From: Theobroma cacao
Lineage: Eukaryota > Streptophyta > Magnoliopsida > Malvales > Malvaceae
DNA: 64,000 nt
Assembly (NCBI RefSeq): GCF_000208745.1
Contig: NC_030852.1
Location: 1,359,919-1,423,918, forward strand
Direction: 5' to 3'
Position numbers and translations under genes: made by a program. Below are positions 1-13,793 of the stretch, one piece after another (the first letter of the stretch is position 1; each line of letters opens with the position of its first letter). The notes below the pieces were generated by a model. That model was given only the letters and a program-made list of their open reading frames with translations. It did no database searches and was not told the origin of the DNA.

Positions 1-1
1 T

Positions 2-955
2 TTGTTGTCTATGGATATGGTTTTGGAAGTTGTTAAGCCACAAACTGCGAAAGCTAGTATTCATTCCATCATTCAAATGAATAAAGAGATGACTGACAAT
101 TCCCTGAGGCATCCCAAATTGTTGTCGGTTCATACATCGTCATTTTCGGATGGGAGTAGCAGAAATAGGAAAGAGAGGGAAGCAGAGAGTCCTGAGGTGA
201 AGCTTAAGTTGCAAGTTAGTTGTGCAGAGGCTTTGTGGAAGCTGTCCAAAGGGAGTTTATTGACGAGTAGGAAAATTACAGAGACGAGAGGGTTGCTTTG
301 TTTGGCAAAAATTGTAGAGAAAGAGAAAGGGGATTTGCAGTTTAACTGCTTGATGACAATTATGGAGATTACAGCAGTTGCGGAGTTTAATGCTGATCTT
401 AGACGTGCAGCTTTTAAGACTAATTCTCCAGCTGCAAAAGCGGTTTTGGATCAGCTCTTGAAAGTAATTCAGGAAGAAAGCAGTCCAACATTGCAGATTC
501 CGGCTATTAGGTCAATTGGGTGTTTGGCTAGAACTTTTCCTGCAAGGGAAACGAGAATAATTGGTCCTTTGGTTGATAAGCTTAGTAATAGGAATGTGGA
601 AGTAGCTATGGAAGCTGCTTGTGCGTTGGGGAAGTTTGCTTCTCCAGATAATTTCAATGGTTCAGAGCATTCCAAGGCAATTATTGAGTTTGGTGGGGTT
701 CCATCGTTGATGAGGTTGCTACAGAGTAATGATCAAGCTCAAGTACATGGACTTGTCCTACTATGTTATTTGGCATTGAATGCCGGCAACAGCAAGGCCC
801 TTGAGGAAGCCCGGGCATTGAATACTCTTGAAGGGGCTGCTCGTTCTGTCATAGCTCAGTATCCTGACTTGAAGGATTTGTTTGCTAAAGCTATACATCA
901 TCTGACACTCTACCAAGCTGGAGGCCATCCCCACAGGCAATCATTTGCACCTTAA
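2..955 (+). CDS. ARO: ARMADILLO REPEAT ONLY (ARO)-type protein, 3' part only
   Basis: An open frame enters from the left edge and ends at TAA 953-955, giving the C-terminal 317 residues or so of a protein built of armadillo repeats. Visible ARM helices include the stretches around SCAEALWKLSKGSLL, IPAIRSIGCLARTFPARE, VAMEAACALGKFAS and GGVPSLMRLLQS. Arabidopsis ARO proteins are about 650 residues and end in a similar short tail, so roughly the N-terminal half lies outside the window. The Met codons near the edge are internal and not a start. ARO proteins are plant-specific ARM proteins involved in polarised growth of pollen tubes and other tip-growing cells. The family call rests on overall resemblance; which ARO paralogue it is cannot be told. 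No internal intron or frameshift is seen. Confidence 0.8.
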   Translation: MLSMDMVLEVVKPQTAKASIHSIIQMNKEMTDNSLRHPKLLSVHTSSFSDGSSRNRKEREAESPEVKLKLQVSCAEALWKLSKGSLLTSRKITETRGLLCLAKIVEKEKGDLQFNCLMTIMEITAVAEFNADLRRAAFKTNSPAAKAVLDQLLKVIQEESSPTLQIPAIRSIGCLARTFPARETRIIGPLVDKLSNRNVEVAMEAACALGKFASPDNFNGSEHSKAIIEFGGVPSLMRLLQSNDQAQVHGLVLLCYLALNAGNSKALEEARALNTLEGAARSVIAQYPDLKDLFAKAIHHLTLYQAGGHPHRQSFAP

Positions 956-3900
956 ATGCTTCTCCTTTAGCTGCTTAGATGATTCAAATGTATGAATATC
1001 TCTTTGATTATAGCATACAATGAACATATTGACACTTGAGAGGTTCAGGGATTCGAAATGAATGATGACTGGTCATTCATGATATTGATTGATCATCTTG
1101 ATGATGGTGTTGATATGTCCTCAACAAAGTGAATGTATGTATGGAAAGTGTATCTGTATTGATTGCATAAAAGTTACCAAAATTTTGTCACCCAATGCAA
1201 TTTAAAGAATCACAATCTCTTTCTCTGATGTTCCATGTTTTTCTGCTCTCTCTCTCCCCTCTTCAAAATGCTTGTGCACAGATGTGAAAAGATCTATTTC
1301 AGTTAGCACTGTTGTTGTCTTTTATCTGCAAACTTTTCAAGAGCCAGATGGTAAGTAATTTCGAACTAGAAATGAAGTTTCTATTTTCTGTTCTTTAATC
1401 AGTGATCTTAGCATGCTGTTAGTCAGTAGACTGTGACTATTTGATTCCTTGAAGCAAATTGAGTATGAGCTTGTTATCTTTACTACATCATCAAATCACA
1501 CTGTTTTGAACCTTTTATTAAATTCTTTTGCTTTTTCTTTCTTATCATTTTATTTGATTTATAATTCAACCACATATTTTAACGTGTAGGTAGCTTTCTT
1601 TGCCCTGGTTTTTCTGTTATAAATTCAGAGTGTTTCTTGATTGCATTGATAATAGTCGTGCCTAAGGGCATATTAGATGAAGTAGTCTTCTTCCTGTTTT
1701 TCTCTTCCTTCAGTACGTGGACTTTTTGTGGTGGTTGCATTAGTTGCTTTATTTGTATCTTTCTTCTTTTCTTCCCCTACTCAATGGAATTGTTATCTTA
1801 GTTTTATGATGGTTGTGTTTTTTTGCTTGGTTATCGTCCTAGAAGGTTCTTCATTTTGTGATAGCATGAAAAAAATGTCATAGACGAGATAATGAAGGTT
1901 ACTGGAATAGGATAAAAACATAATGCTCTTTTAGATCAAAAGAAGATTCCAGCATGGTCAATACTGCAATTTGAGACATGTTAAGGAATGAAGAGTATTC
2001 ACTCACTTTTGCATGTTTCATTGAGAACTCATAAGTGACCTACCCTTTGTAATAATTTGTAGAAATTGTATAATACCTAAGTGTGTGATTTTTGACATTT
2101 TGTGTTTTTCTCCACCGTGCATATGATGGCTCCAAAATCCGAAACACTCATGAAGCATCAAAATTGGCTGACTCTTGCCAATCCAGTCTTTGTTCATCCG
2201 TGGACTATACAGAGGTTGCAACAGATGTTGCAACTAATATTGAAATTCTTGGTTTAGATTTTATCAAAATATTTCCTTTTTCTTATCTGCAGAAATGAAA
2301 GATTTTATTCATTGAGTGACACATATCGTTTTGAGCTTCAGTCTGTATTATTATTATTTTTTTTTTGGGAGGGGGGGGGGGGGAGGGGGGAGAGGAGGTG
2401 GGGGGTGTATTTAGTGAGCGATTTTAGTATCTTGATCCAAGAGGATGGGGAAATTGATGGAGAGGACATTTTGCAAGATGGATGAAATGGAGAAGTTCTT
2501 TGGTTTTCTTTGATTCCTTCTGGGCCGTAAGTGTGGAGTTTTCAGGGTCATTTCAAATCGTAGAGGTGTACATGAGCTAAATCATTGTTATAACTTGTTT
2601 GTCAGATTTATGAAGGACCATTCCTGATTTTCATGGTAAGCAGTGATGGAATTCAACTGTTAATAGTTTTTGACGTCATGTATGGTCTTTGCAAAAGCCA
2701 AGGCTTGCAGAGAATTGATCTACCTGAACTGCCTTTTCTATGAATGGTTTGAAGCAGGAAAAGTATGTCTTTTTTTATTGCTGTTGAAGCCACTCTGTCA
2801 CTAGCTATTATTCGTGGCAGAGTGCTCGGACTCCGGGTGGCAATTCAGCTATGACATTCCAGACAGGTATGTAGCTTCACTGCACTTGTAGCAGTCAAAG
2901 CCAAATGCATAGTTGTGTTTGCCGCAATGGAGCTTTCGTCTTTTTTCCTTCTGTCATTTGTCGAAAGTTTTCCTGGCATTTTAATTGCTGAAAGACTAGT
3001 GCTGCTCAGTTTGCTTGTCCGTTGGCTTTTAAGTACAAAGACATGTATTGGGTTGTCTCTACTCAGCAGTTTAGATATTTGCTGTTACATAGAATCTCAT
3101 CCTATATATACGAGTTTTATTGTTTCATTCGATAAATGCACGAGTAAACTAAGATGTTCCCCTCATAGACTATACCTAATTCTGTTTTGCCAAGTTCTAT
3201 TTTTTGAGTATAATCTTTTCCTCGTTGAGGCCGAAGGCTTGAGGATATGTTTGTGTGAAACCCTGAATTGTGAAAACATTGATAGCAGTTAGCAGAAGAT
3301 ACTGCTGAAGGGTTTGTTTTATGGAAAACTTGTTTGTTGCTGTCCAGATCATCCAACAACGTTAGTCAAAGCTATATGGGCATTTTATGTCATATCTGCT
3401 TTTCTTTGTTACTGTGAGGCCAGGAGGAGATGCATTGCAACCACTCGTACTCACTGAGGTGATCATGTTAATGCTTCTTCCTTCCACTCAGCAATGGATA
3501 TTTCTACCGAACCAAAAGTTGGCTGATTCTATTCACCATGGACATTGGCACATGCATGTTTATGGAGGCTTCTCCACAAACTGCATTTTCTGTCCTTTTG
3601 ATCCCTATGGCAAAGCCACAAATTGATTGAAGATCTATAAAAGGTTGTGCTACCAAATAGTAACTGAATTGGTCAAGTGTCTTAGACACAATTTCCACCC
3701 AAATTATTAAATAAACCTTTAAATTATCCCAATTTTTTTCATAAAAAAAATCTATCAGTTTATTGTATCTAAATAAGTGTATAGTTTATAATTTTTATTT
3801 AGACAAATTCTTATGTTCGTTGAAAAGATTTCGAGACTTCAAAGATTGTTTAGTTCATAGTCAAGTGATATTTTTTGCACTCATGAGAGATGGTATGATC

Positions 3901-6900
3901 TTTTCATATGTGGCGAAATTGGTTAAGCATTCAAGTGTGTGTAGAATGTGTTATCTGCTCATGAATCCAATAGTCATTAAAATCACATGCTAAATGTGAC
4001 ATATTTTCATCAATATAAGAGTTTATATCTGAGTATAATAAAATTATAAACCAAAGACACTTATAGTTTAGCCCAAAATGTTCAACTTTGATCTTAAACA
4101 CAGTGATGGTTGGACTTTAGAGACAGACCCTCAAAAGCCCCATTCTGGCAAGACCATGAAGGATTGGTCCCATCGTGCCAAACCCAACAAGCTGAAAGTA
4201 ATTGAGTTGAGTCGACCCATGGATGCCTTAATGGGCTAAGGTTATGATTCCATGGCTGGCTGTGGCCTTAGCTTGCGTTCAACACTCACCATCTCTACCC
4301 AAATGTAAAGAAATCAGTCCCATCCATAAAAGGAAATGACACCCATTTCACCCTTCTGAATTGGAAATATGATGCCCTGGAGCTTCCATTACTCCATCTA
4401 ATATGGGCAGATGCAACAGTGCCTGAATCACAATACAATATTTACACAGCTTGGGTTTCAAAACTATACAACTCTGCTTTGAGATCCATGTTGAGAGGCT
4501 GCCCCTTGTTTTACATAGGAAGAGTTATGCTCAGCCTACTCTGCTTGTAGCTGTTACCTGGTATCAGAGACAGAGACAGAGAGAGACAATGTTTTGATGA
4601 GGGAAATTTCAGTTACAAGCAAGGAAATGTGAGTTCCACCAACCTTCGTTAAAACTAACGGGGTTGGAAAGCGATTTGGAATTCATCTAAACAGACAATG
4701 ATGAAACATGTTCTTGTAAGTCTCTTGGTTTTATATCACCAATGGGGCAACCGATGGAGACATGGAAAGCACCTTTTCTTTCTCATTTGTTCCATGCTTG
4801 TCATTAGGTAACTTATCTTTGATGAGAAGCTATATAACAAAACTTTAAACCTAAGAAAAGCACTTAAATGTTCTTTTTTCTATGCAATTTAAGGCTCCAT
4901 CCTCCCTTTCATGTTTATGATTGCTTAAATCCCATGAAGAATCTTCTGGTTTATCATTACAATTTGCAGTCTCTCCATTACTTCCCAAGTTAACCATATT
5001 TCTGGTGGAAATAATGTAACACAAAGTCAATACTTGTCTTGAATGTCATTCTCGAGATCGCGTAATCTCTCCATTACCATTACTATCCAAGTCTTATACT
5101 AATAACTAAAAACTCTAAAACTTAACCTTGAATTCTAAACCGTAATACCAAATGGTAACAGTGGACGTCATGATAAGAAATTTACTAGACACAACCCAAC
5201 GGGACATCAAATGAAGACAGAAGATTTTTGTTCAGCATTTTCTAGCTTTTACCTTCATTGAGTTTTTCTGTGTCCTTTCTGAAAGGCAAATCGGCTTTAA
5301 TTGTGACGTTGAAATCAAATCAAATCCAGAGGAAAGTGAAGTACCAAGCAAGCTAATGTTTCTTGCGTCAATTTTTCTTTCCAATATTTGACATCGTTTA
5401 TATCTTTTCTTTATGAGCTTTCCTATTGTTGGCAAAGCTCCCAGACCAATAGCACCACGAGGCTGATGAGAGGCAACTCTTTGGGTCTTTCAACATTGTT
5501 ACTGTCATTGAAATGCTTGCACTTCACGGTTCTAATCGAATTGTGAGTGGATGATGTTTCCCCTCTTAGTTCCGCAGTCGTAGCCCCTTCAATCTTTCAT
5601 TAAATTCCACCCACAGCTTAAGACCTATACCAATCTTGGGTCAGCCATGGCTATACGTATCTCTGGCCATGCAAATGTCCCAACTCATCTGCAATAAAGG
5701 CTTTCGTTTTCCCTACTTTTATACTCCTATCCTAGAAAGTCCCCTTCCATGCCGAGTTGCTTTCAGCAATGATAGTTGTTTTATTTCTCCAAGATCATTT
5801 TTCCAGGACTTTACGCATTGGAGAGATGGTATTATGTGACCTAAGGCTTATGTATTAAAAAGGTTCTAGAATTACAACATTTCCTGCAATCATCAAATCT
5901 TACTATTTCTGTTCACACGATATATGACATGAAAATTGTCGTGACGATGACATACATCTCATCAAATCACATCATATATCACATGAACAAGAATACTAGC
6001 CGGTATTGATTTGTTAAATTTATTGTTAATTTTTTGTTAAAGTTAAAGTTCGTCTGGGTACAAACCTAAAGATACAAAGTTTGTTCGGAAATGATGTGAA
6101 TGCTCAAAGCTTATGAAGGAAAGTACAAAGGAGAAATGATATAATTAAATATGTGGAACTTCCTTTATAGTTACACTTTCTTCTTTAAATCTTATGTTAG
6201 ATTGGATTAAAGTGAGGTTACCATAAGGACGTCCCCTCTTTTCCCTCTCGCTTTCGTTTCTGCCTCAACGTAAACAGCAAGACACGTTTCAGTGCCTGCC
6301 CGTAGGCCACAGGGGGTCCATTTCCATTTCCATTTACAGGAACAAATCTCATAAATATATTTTTATATATATACACATACACTTTTCTCCTTTATTTTAT
6401 TTTATTTTTCTATCAGTTTTCCTCTAAGATTGATCTAAGCAATCATATCTGTAATATGTTGGGAGGCAAATGGGGTGTTCGTACATGGCTGTAAAAAAAA
6501 AAAAGAAAAGAAAAACAATTATTTTCTTTATGCCATTATTGTGTAAGTGGGTCAAGTAACAAAATTGAACACTTTCAATATTTGGAATGATTCTCTATCA
6601 TGGCTTTTATTATTAGATTTCATGAATTTTTTTTTGGGTTATATACTCTTTTCCTCCTTTTTTTCTTTACCCATTTTTTGGGTTAGATATTATTTTTTTA
6701 AAAAAAAATTTGAATATATCTTAAAACTTTTCTTAATTTAATTGAAAGTGAAAAAAAAAACAAACGTTTAACCAGGGGTGTCAACTGTTGGGATACTTGT
6801 TAATTTTTAGATACTTTAACTCGAATCTTATTATTTGTTAGAATATTCAAATCTTATAAATACTTGATTAAATTTTTTAATTGTTGCTTAAATACATACT

Positions 6901-9827
6901 CGAATATTCTAGGCACTACTCATTAAATATCTGTATCCATTAAACATCGGTTTAAAAACCTTTAAAATCAATTTTCGTGTATATTATTAATGAAAATTAA
7001 ATTAATGAATTAAAGTTCAAAATTTTAATTAGAATTATTAATGAGTTTTAATAAGTATTACATTAATTATAAAAAATTTTAAAACTAATATATATAATTA
7101 AAATTTAATATTAAAAACTATGATTTATAGTTGAGTTCGATCAAGTAGTGGTTATCTTAAAATTACTATCCGAACTTGACAATCGGATTAGTAATTTTAC
7201 TATCTGAATCCGATTATAAAATATCATAATTTTATTTAATTGAGTCAAATAATGTAGATACTCTGACGTGTTGATATCTTAATTTATCTCGTAAATAGAT
7301 TCAATTATTGAAATATATGAGTTTGACCTGCAATTTCTGTCGTCGGTGCAATTATATATACAACTGGGTATTTCAATACTTATCATTACTTAAAGCAGCC
7401 CAATAAGATTTGTCGGGCAAGATTTATTTTTTGACCAGTGAGCAAAGCACTTAGTACCCAGAAATCTTTTTTCCTTTTGCAACCCGATCATTTCTTTCTT
7501 TGTTGAATTCAAAAAGTAAAACAATCTCTTTTGGATGTCGGCATGTACACTTGGATTCTGAATCCACCAAAAAGGATTCAGGATTTCAGACTGTGTATAT
7601 ACGTGCAATCATCAAGTCATTTCCCTCAATATGTTTGTTCCATTGACATTTAGCCATGATACTGTTTATTGAAGTAGACGGCTGATTAACTCCATTTTTC
7701 CAGCTTTCAGCTTATGTATATGAAAGAAAGACAGTTCATATAATCAACATCTTACGTCCCAAAGGGGCTTTAGCCTGTGGAAAAACTTTTAGCAGACAGG
7801 CAACCTTGTGGCTCAGATTTGAGATAGAAACATTGATTAGTAATCAGGAAAAACATAAGGTCAAACGATGGATTGTGAACCAGAATGGAATGTGTCTAGC
7901 TAGGACCAATTTGTTTGAACCCAGGTTTCCACTAAAATAAGGTTTTTATGACACCAGCACTGAGGGAAGTGAGCCATCGTTGCTACAGGGTGGGGGTGTG
8001 AAGGGGTTCAAAGAAAAAGGAAAGCCAATGGTTGCAAATGCATCAGTACAACCCTGGACTGTGACCCTTTGTTGGTTGTCACTATCTTTTACATCCAAAA
8101 TTTTGGGGTGCACGAACTTGTGATGGTGTGTGGGTCATCTGATCTTGATGAAACAACAGCTTCTGATGATTCAACAAAGCATTTTCTGTAGTTTCATGGC
8201 CATGCAAGAAATAAAAAAAAAAAAATTATATGCAGCAGATACCACAAACATCTTAGTAGATATTTGAACTGAAGTCATAATGACTTTGGCGTATGGTACA
8301 GAATTTTCGTTTTTCCTTTCTTTTTTCTCTCTTTTTTTTTTTGGGAGGGGGGGTGGGAGATAGAGTTTCCTGTTTCTCATTGCATTAATTGAAAGATTGC
8401 TTTCAAATTATAGAATTGGTGACCATGTCGGCCCTGATCAAGGTATATATTTTTCCGAGCTTGGAGCAGGAAAGCATGGAATTGACTGTATAATTTTTCA
8501 CTATCTTAGCTACAAATCAAATCGGATTCTTGATTTTACATTGACCCACTACTTGTTATATCTTAGGTACCAACAACCTATGATGAAAAGGAAGAAATAC
8601 CGTTAATTTGGATCATGGGTTATGAAAAATAAAATAAAATAAAAACCAGTAGATTCCTGTTCTTTTCTTTTTATTCCCCTTCAGGGTCTCTTTAGTTTCC
8701 ACCTCAAGGAAGGTCGATTTGGTTTCACTGCAAGGTTGCCACTTCTTCATCACTACTGTATACTTACATATCTCTTCGAATCAAGCACAGAATTTATTTT
8801 CATAAGATGTTGTTAACGTTACTGCTACGTACATTAAGAAAAGTTACAGCAATCCTGGCAGCATGAACATTCCAAAAGCTTTGGAAAACCATAGATGATT
8901 GAAAATTTCTGGACCAATCTATAATTCCATAAGGTGTCCATGGGGGGGGGGGGCCGCTAGGTCCTAGTGTTTTCTCTCTCTCTCTCTCTCCAATAATAGA
9001 GAGGCTAGCGAGCCAATTGGTGCCTCTTGGAGGGACTCGGAGAATGCATGGGAGGGGGGGGCCTCTGGCGAGCCAGCAGCTGGATCATATTAATCTGCTG
9101 GCTAAGGAAATCAGCATCTGAGATATGGAAAACATCGGGCCAGGGATAATCCTGTTATATTATTTTCCGCCAGCGGTTTCAAGATATACATCACAATCTA
9201 AAACCTACCTTTCCTATCTAACTATATAGACATTTTTCTATAATCTCGGTGTTTGAAAACAATGACAATGAAACTCTAATTTGTTTCTGGTGTTGAATTG
9301 AGATGAGAAAAGACTACAGGATGTTTTTGGTATGGATTGTGGGTTCGGATCAAATTTGTCTACTACAAAGAAAAGGGGTTTAGCTTAAGCAAGAAAAAGA
9401 CAAGCATGGTAATAGAGCCATAAATGCATCTAATAGTAATAATGGTAGTTAGTTAGACACCATGGAAAGCTTAGGACCACAAGAAAAAAGAATTAGTAGT
9501 TTTCACTCTTGGTGACTGTAAGTACATTATTTCAACTGTTCTCAAAACAAATACAGGAAGAAAACCAATAAAAAAAAAAAAAGAATGCACAATTGACGAA
9601 GAATACAGATTGAAAAACTCCCCAGAGAGAACAGCTAAATCACTCTACCAGGTTATTAGAAAAATAACCAAAGGAAAATTAAAAAAATAAAAATAAAGAG
9701 AGAGAAGGGTAAATTAAGACTCTCATCCCAAACCTTTTTTCAGTAGAAGTCGTCCTGTACTATCAACATCTGTGTGTATTGGTTTTTCAAAGAGGCGAAA
9801 GAAAAAAGAATGGATTTACAGTTCTGT
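956..9827. other. Gene-free spacer between ARO and MYB
   Basis: No open frame here looks like a protein; all are short and of skewed composition. The first few hundred bases are presumably the ARO 3' UTR. Low-complexity landmarks are a T-run followed by G-runs at about 2,348-2,405, a G-run and CT repeat at 8,942-8,991, and several A/T-rich stretches (6,340-7,370). A possible short inverted-repeat element lies at 3,775-4,062. I see no tRNA or recognisable microRNA hairpin. Confidence 0.6.
8942..9060. repeat. G-run and CT microsatellite cluster
   Basis: A run of about a dozen G at 8,942-8,953 is followed by (CT)n at about 8,973-8,991 and another G-run at about 9,053-9,061. This is simple-sequence DNA downstream of the minus-strand MYB gene. 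The G-runs could form quadruplex structures, but nothing else supports a function. Confidence 0.7.
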
Positions 9828-11184
9828 TCATATCTGCTGGAAGACATCAAAATTTGCTCCTGTTAGATCTTCTGACAGCGATGTTAATGGATAGCTACTG
9901 AAATCTACCGAGTTGTGGTTGTGAAGCTGCCCCTGCCCTTCTTGCCATGAACCCGGTTTCAATTCCTCGGACTTGATCCCGTTGACCTGAAACTGAAACA
10001 TGGTGTCCAACTTGTTCTCAGTATCCCACGAGAATGCTCCGTTTTCCACCATGTTGTTCATCTGGAACCCTGTGTAACTGCTGATATTTGAGCTGTTGCT
10101 AGAACTCTCCTTTGCCTCGTTCAGGAGGAAAGAAGTGCTTATTCTCGAAGCTGAATTATCAGAAAAGTCTGTTCCGGACATGTTTCCGTGATCAAAATTA
10201 GTTAGACTTGGCATTGAAGTGAATGTGAAGCTGGAATTTGTCTCAAAATGGTTCTGATCAAATTGCCTGACACTTGGGTGGTATTGTGGTACGAGATTGG
10301 AGTTATACCCACTTGGATCAATCCCCGCCTGCAATTCAATGTAAGCCAAAGGATCGTAGACTTGCTTGTTGATAAACTGATCTCTCGAAGCTTCTGTCAA
10401 TCCACTACCGTAGAAACCTGAATCACTGACAAGAAATGTTGGCTCATGAGCAGCGAAGGATGATACAGCGCTAGCAGAGAGCCCACTAGACTGTGGGACT
10501 TGCAGCACTACCGAATCTGTACGGTTCTTTTCTTCTTTCACTTCAACTTTATTGCTTAGCGGCTTGTGGGTGGTAGGGTCAATGCCTTGCTTCATTAGTT
10601 TCTTCTTCAAACAGGAATTCCAGAAGTTCTTGATCTCATTATCTGTTCTTCCTGGTAACTGTGCTGCAATTTGAGCCCACCTGGAACCCCATACAAGGAA
10701 ATCAGTCAAACCAACAAAAAATCAATCAGTCCCCATTAATTTCCACCTCTTTGGTTTATCAGATAACAAAAAGAATTTTGCATGTTCGCTGGTCCATAAA
10801 TATTAGTTACCTGTTGCCTAGAACTTCATGAAGACTGATTATTAGATCCTCCTCTTGTTGTGAAAACATTCCTCTTTTAAGGTCAGGTCTCAAGTAGTTT
10901 ATCCATCTCAATCTACAACTCTTTCCACACCTTTGCAAACCTGCAAAACAAATTCATTTTTGTCAAATTCCAGGCCAAGGAAACCCAACAAATGAATCCA
11001 TCATATACAGATGTTAAAAATGTGCATGTGATAATGAAAACACACACACACCAGCAAGCTTAGGCACTGAACTCCAGCAACCAACCCCAAATCTCGTTAT
11101 GTAATTAAACAGCTTCTCATCTTCCTCAGGAGACCATAAACCTTTCCTTAACTTCTGCTTGATACAACAAGAATGGCGCCCCAT
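9828..11184 (-). CDS. MYB61/MYB86-like: R2R3-MYB transcription factor, MYB61/MYB86-like (subgroup S13)
   Basis: Three exons on the minus strand, 11184-11052, 10940-10811 and 10680-9828 (133, 130 and 853 nt), joined by two short GT-AG introns at the positions usual for R2R3-MYB genes. They encode 371 residues. The protein begins [20 protein letters not shown], as in Arabidopsis MYB50/55/61/86. R2 (about 14-61) has its Trp residues and the block [21 protein letters not shown]3 (about 67-112) contains [15 protein letters not shown], followed by the [14 protein letters not shown] block typical of this subgroup. The tail is Ser/Asn-rich and probably an activation region. Members of the group act in secondary wall deposition, mucilage, lignin and guard-cell control. 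First-Met choice is secure because the conserved GRHSCC start follows it. The exact paralogue is uncertain. Confidence 0.92.
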
Positions 11185-11357
11185 TTTCGATCAGAAGACA
11201 AAACACAGAATGGGTTTTTTCCTGTGAGGACGTACGACAGACAACGTTAACCCACAGGAAGAAAAAAAAAAGAAAAGGTTAAAGTAAGCCGCTAGCTAGC
11301 GTGATCCTCTGAATGATTCGGACATGGAAAGGTGAGAGAGAGAGAGAAGGGTGTGGG

Positions 11358-11363
11358 TTTATA
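11358..11363 (-). promoter_or_regulatory. Putative TATA box of the MYB gene
   Basis: On the minus strand TATAAA is read at 11363-11358, about 174 bases before the MYB start codon. A CT-rich tract lies between (about 11,333-11,347), a composition common in plant 5' UTRs. Position and sequence fit a core promoter, but no transcript start is shown. Confidence 0.45.
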
Positions 11364-13322
11364 TGTCTTTAGATATGTTTCCCTGTGTAAATTGTATGAT
11401 TGGGAAAAAAATCAAGAATAACATTTGATGATTTAAAAGGGATGAGGACTAAATAATACTTAGAATTCAAGTTATTGGGAGAAAGAAAGAGAGCTTGAGA
11501 GGAAGGTGAAGCAATCAAGTGGGTTTTACGCAAATCTGGTGCTGCTTTTGCATTGGGACTGGATTGATTTTTAAGAAATCTTTATTTTTTTCCTCTAGAA
11601 TAAATATAAATATATATATAAAGTGGATTAAATGAGAACAACTCTTAAAACGTGTACTACTTATGAGTAAGAATAATGCAGTTAAATGCTTTGATGTTCC
11701 TCAACAGGAATACTATTCTTAACTTTTTAATTAATTATATAATAATATGACTTCCATGCCTTATGTTTCCAATAAACTCAACATCTCACCCATTGCAATT
11801 TAATTTATCTCTAAACCACTAAGCCAAAACATAATTGGCTTATTCCGACAAAAAAAAAAGAAAAAGATTTCATCAGAATATCTTGTGACGAGTTTTCGTG
11901 AGATTCTTGATGAAATTTATTTTTAAATATTTTGTCCAAATTTTTCTGATGAAATCATTGTAGTCGAAAATCGATCATAGAAATGTGACATCAAATAAAT
12001 GTAATTGATGTCAAAATTTACGATGAAAATTTTCGTTGAAAATTGACTCCACCAATTAATATTTTTTAATAATCCTCATGAACGGTTAATTAAAAAAGTG
12101 TATATATCGTGTATATACCAATCATACATATAATACGATCATTTAGTGTTATGTTTATCATATGTAACATATAATTACATCAAAGTATTACTCAATTAAT
12201 AATTCATCAAATAGGCTACGTATAAACTTTATAATATGTAGGAATATAATCTAAATGAAGCTATAAAACTCAAAATAATATAAATAAAATTTAGAGAGCT
12301 AATTAAAAAATATTAAATTAAGTGGAGTACCACTGCCTTCATAATTAAAAGCAAATTTGGGCTTTTGGGTTACTATTGCCATTGAGAAGGAAAAATTAAA
12401 GCACAACAAGGTCATTTTCCTAGAGAGGAAACTTCAACGAAAAAAAGAATCATAATTAGTTTAAAGCTAATTATTGTTTTCATATTAATTAATTAATTAA
12501 TTTAACACCAAACAAAGTTGTCTAGAACCTTCGCAAAAGGTTTCAATAAAATAGTGTGTTTTTTTGCCTTGCTTGCCAGCTACTGTACCCCAGTGCAATG
12601 CATTTGGGATCATGTCAAATGTTGTACTATCTAGATTTTTCAATTAACTTTTTAAGAAAATTTTAAAAAATAAAATATAATAAAAAAGAAGAAAAAGAAG
12701 TCAGCCGACACTAATTCATCAAGAGCCCTGGGGTCCATGAAAAGATATAAATATATGGACCGTCAAAAATAAAAGATACCCTTAAAATTATTAAATAAAA
12801 ATATAATATATATATATATAGTAATAATAACTTTTATTTATTTAATATATTAATTAAAAAGAAAAAAAACTTTTGTTTCTTTTGTTTTTTGACCTTTTGG
12901 ACTGCATATATTTGGAAAGCATGACGATTGAAGACTAAAGAAGAAAGTCTTTAGCTAACAATTGACTAAAAATGTTTTTAAAAAGTTAATTTTATAATTA
13001 TAATTAAAATTTTAATTAATCATTTAAACTCACATGGGGTAATTAAAAAAAGAAAAGCTTATGTGTGATTTTTTATTTAATGGTCTGCAAATTGGTACCA
13101 TCTATATGATAATTTATTCAAAAAGATGATTAATTATGTTGAGTTAGGAGGGAACCTGGTCCTGGAAAGAAATTAATTACCCATGATTACCAATATTGAA
13201 AATCAACAAACAATACATTGCTACTTGCACAATTTCATTTGTCTCTAGTCATTAATCAATTTTACAATTTTATGGAAAAAAAAAAAACATAAGTTATAAA
13301 CCAATACGATATATTGATAAAT

Positions 13323-13793
13323 GGGAAAGGATGCTTCCTGTTGCCTACTTAGTACATATCGGAAAATGGACGACAATAGGGGTTGAAGGAGGTCAATGAA
13401 TATTTTATAAGCAGATATTTTATATTATTTAATTAAATAAAATTAAAATATTTTACAATTTAATTCGGATATTTTACATTATTTGATTTGATTAAGTAAG
13501 GTTAGAATTTTTTACAAAAAAATTTGATTCGGGTAAGATTTAGATAGTAAAATTTCTATACATCACGTGTTCGGACATCGATTAAAGTAACCATATAAAT
13601 CATCCTTAATCAATTATAAATAAACAATTTATAGAAAAATTTATATGATTTGTGAACAGAATTGCCTTGAAACTCCTGGAAATCAGGCTAATACTGTGGG
13701 AAAGGATGCTTACTGTTTGCTAGTTGGGACATGATGGAAACGGTGGAAGGCCTGGGGTAAGGCCTTGCTGGTTGAAGGAGGCTGTACGACTAT
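13323..13793. repeat. Pair of imperfect direct repeats
   Basis: The segment 13,323-13,396, starting GGGAAAGGATGCTTCCTGTT, recurs with changes at 13,697-13,793. Both contain GGGAAAGGATGCTT early and GTTGAAGGAGG near the end. The intervening roughly 300 bp is AT-rich. Origin unknown. Confidence 0.5.

Noticed and set aside
2821..2880. CAGACAG/GTATGTAG, a good splice-donor-like site downstream of ARO
   Set aside because: No coding exon on either side. A spliced 3' UTR is possible but unsupported.
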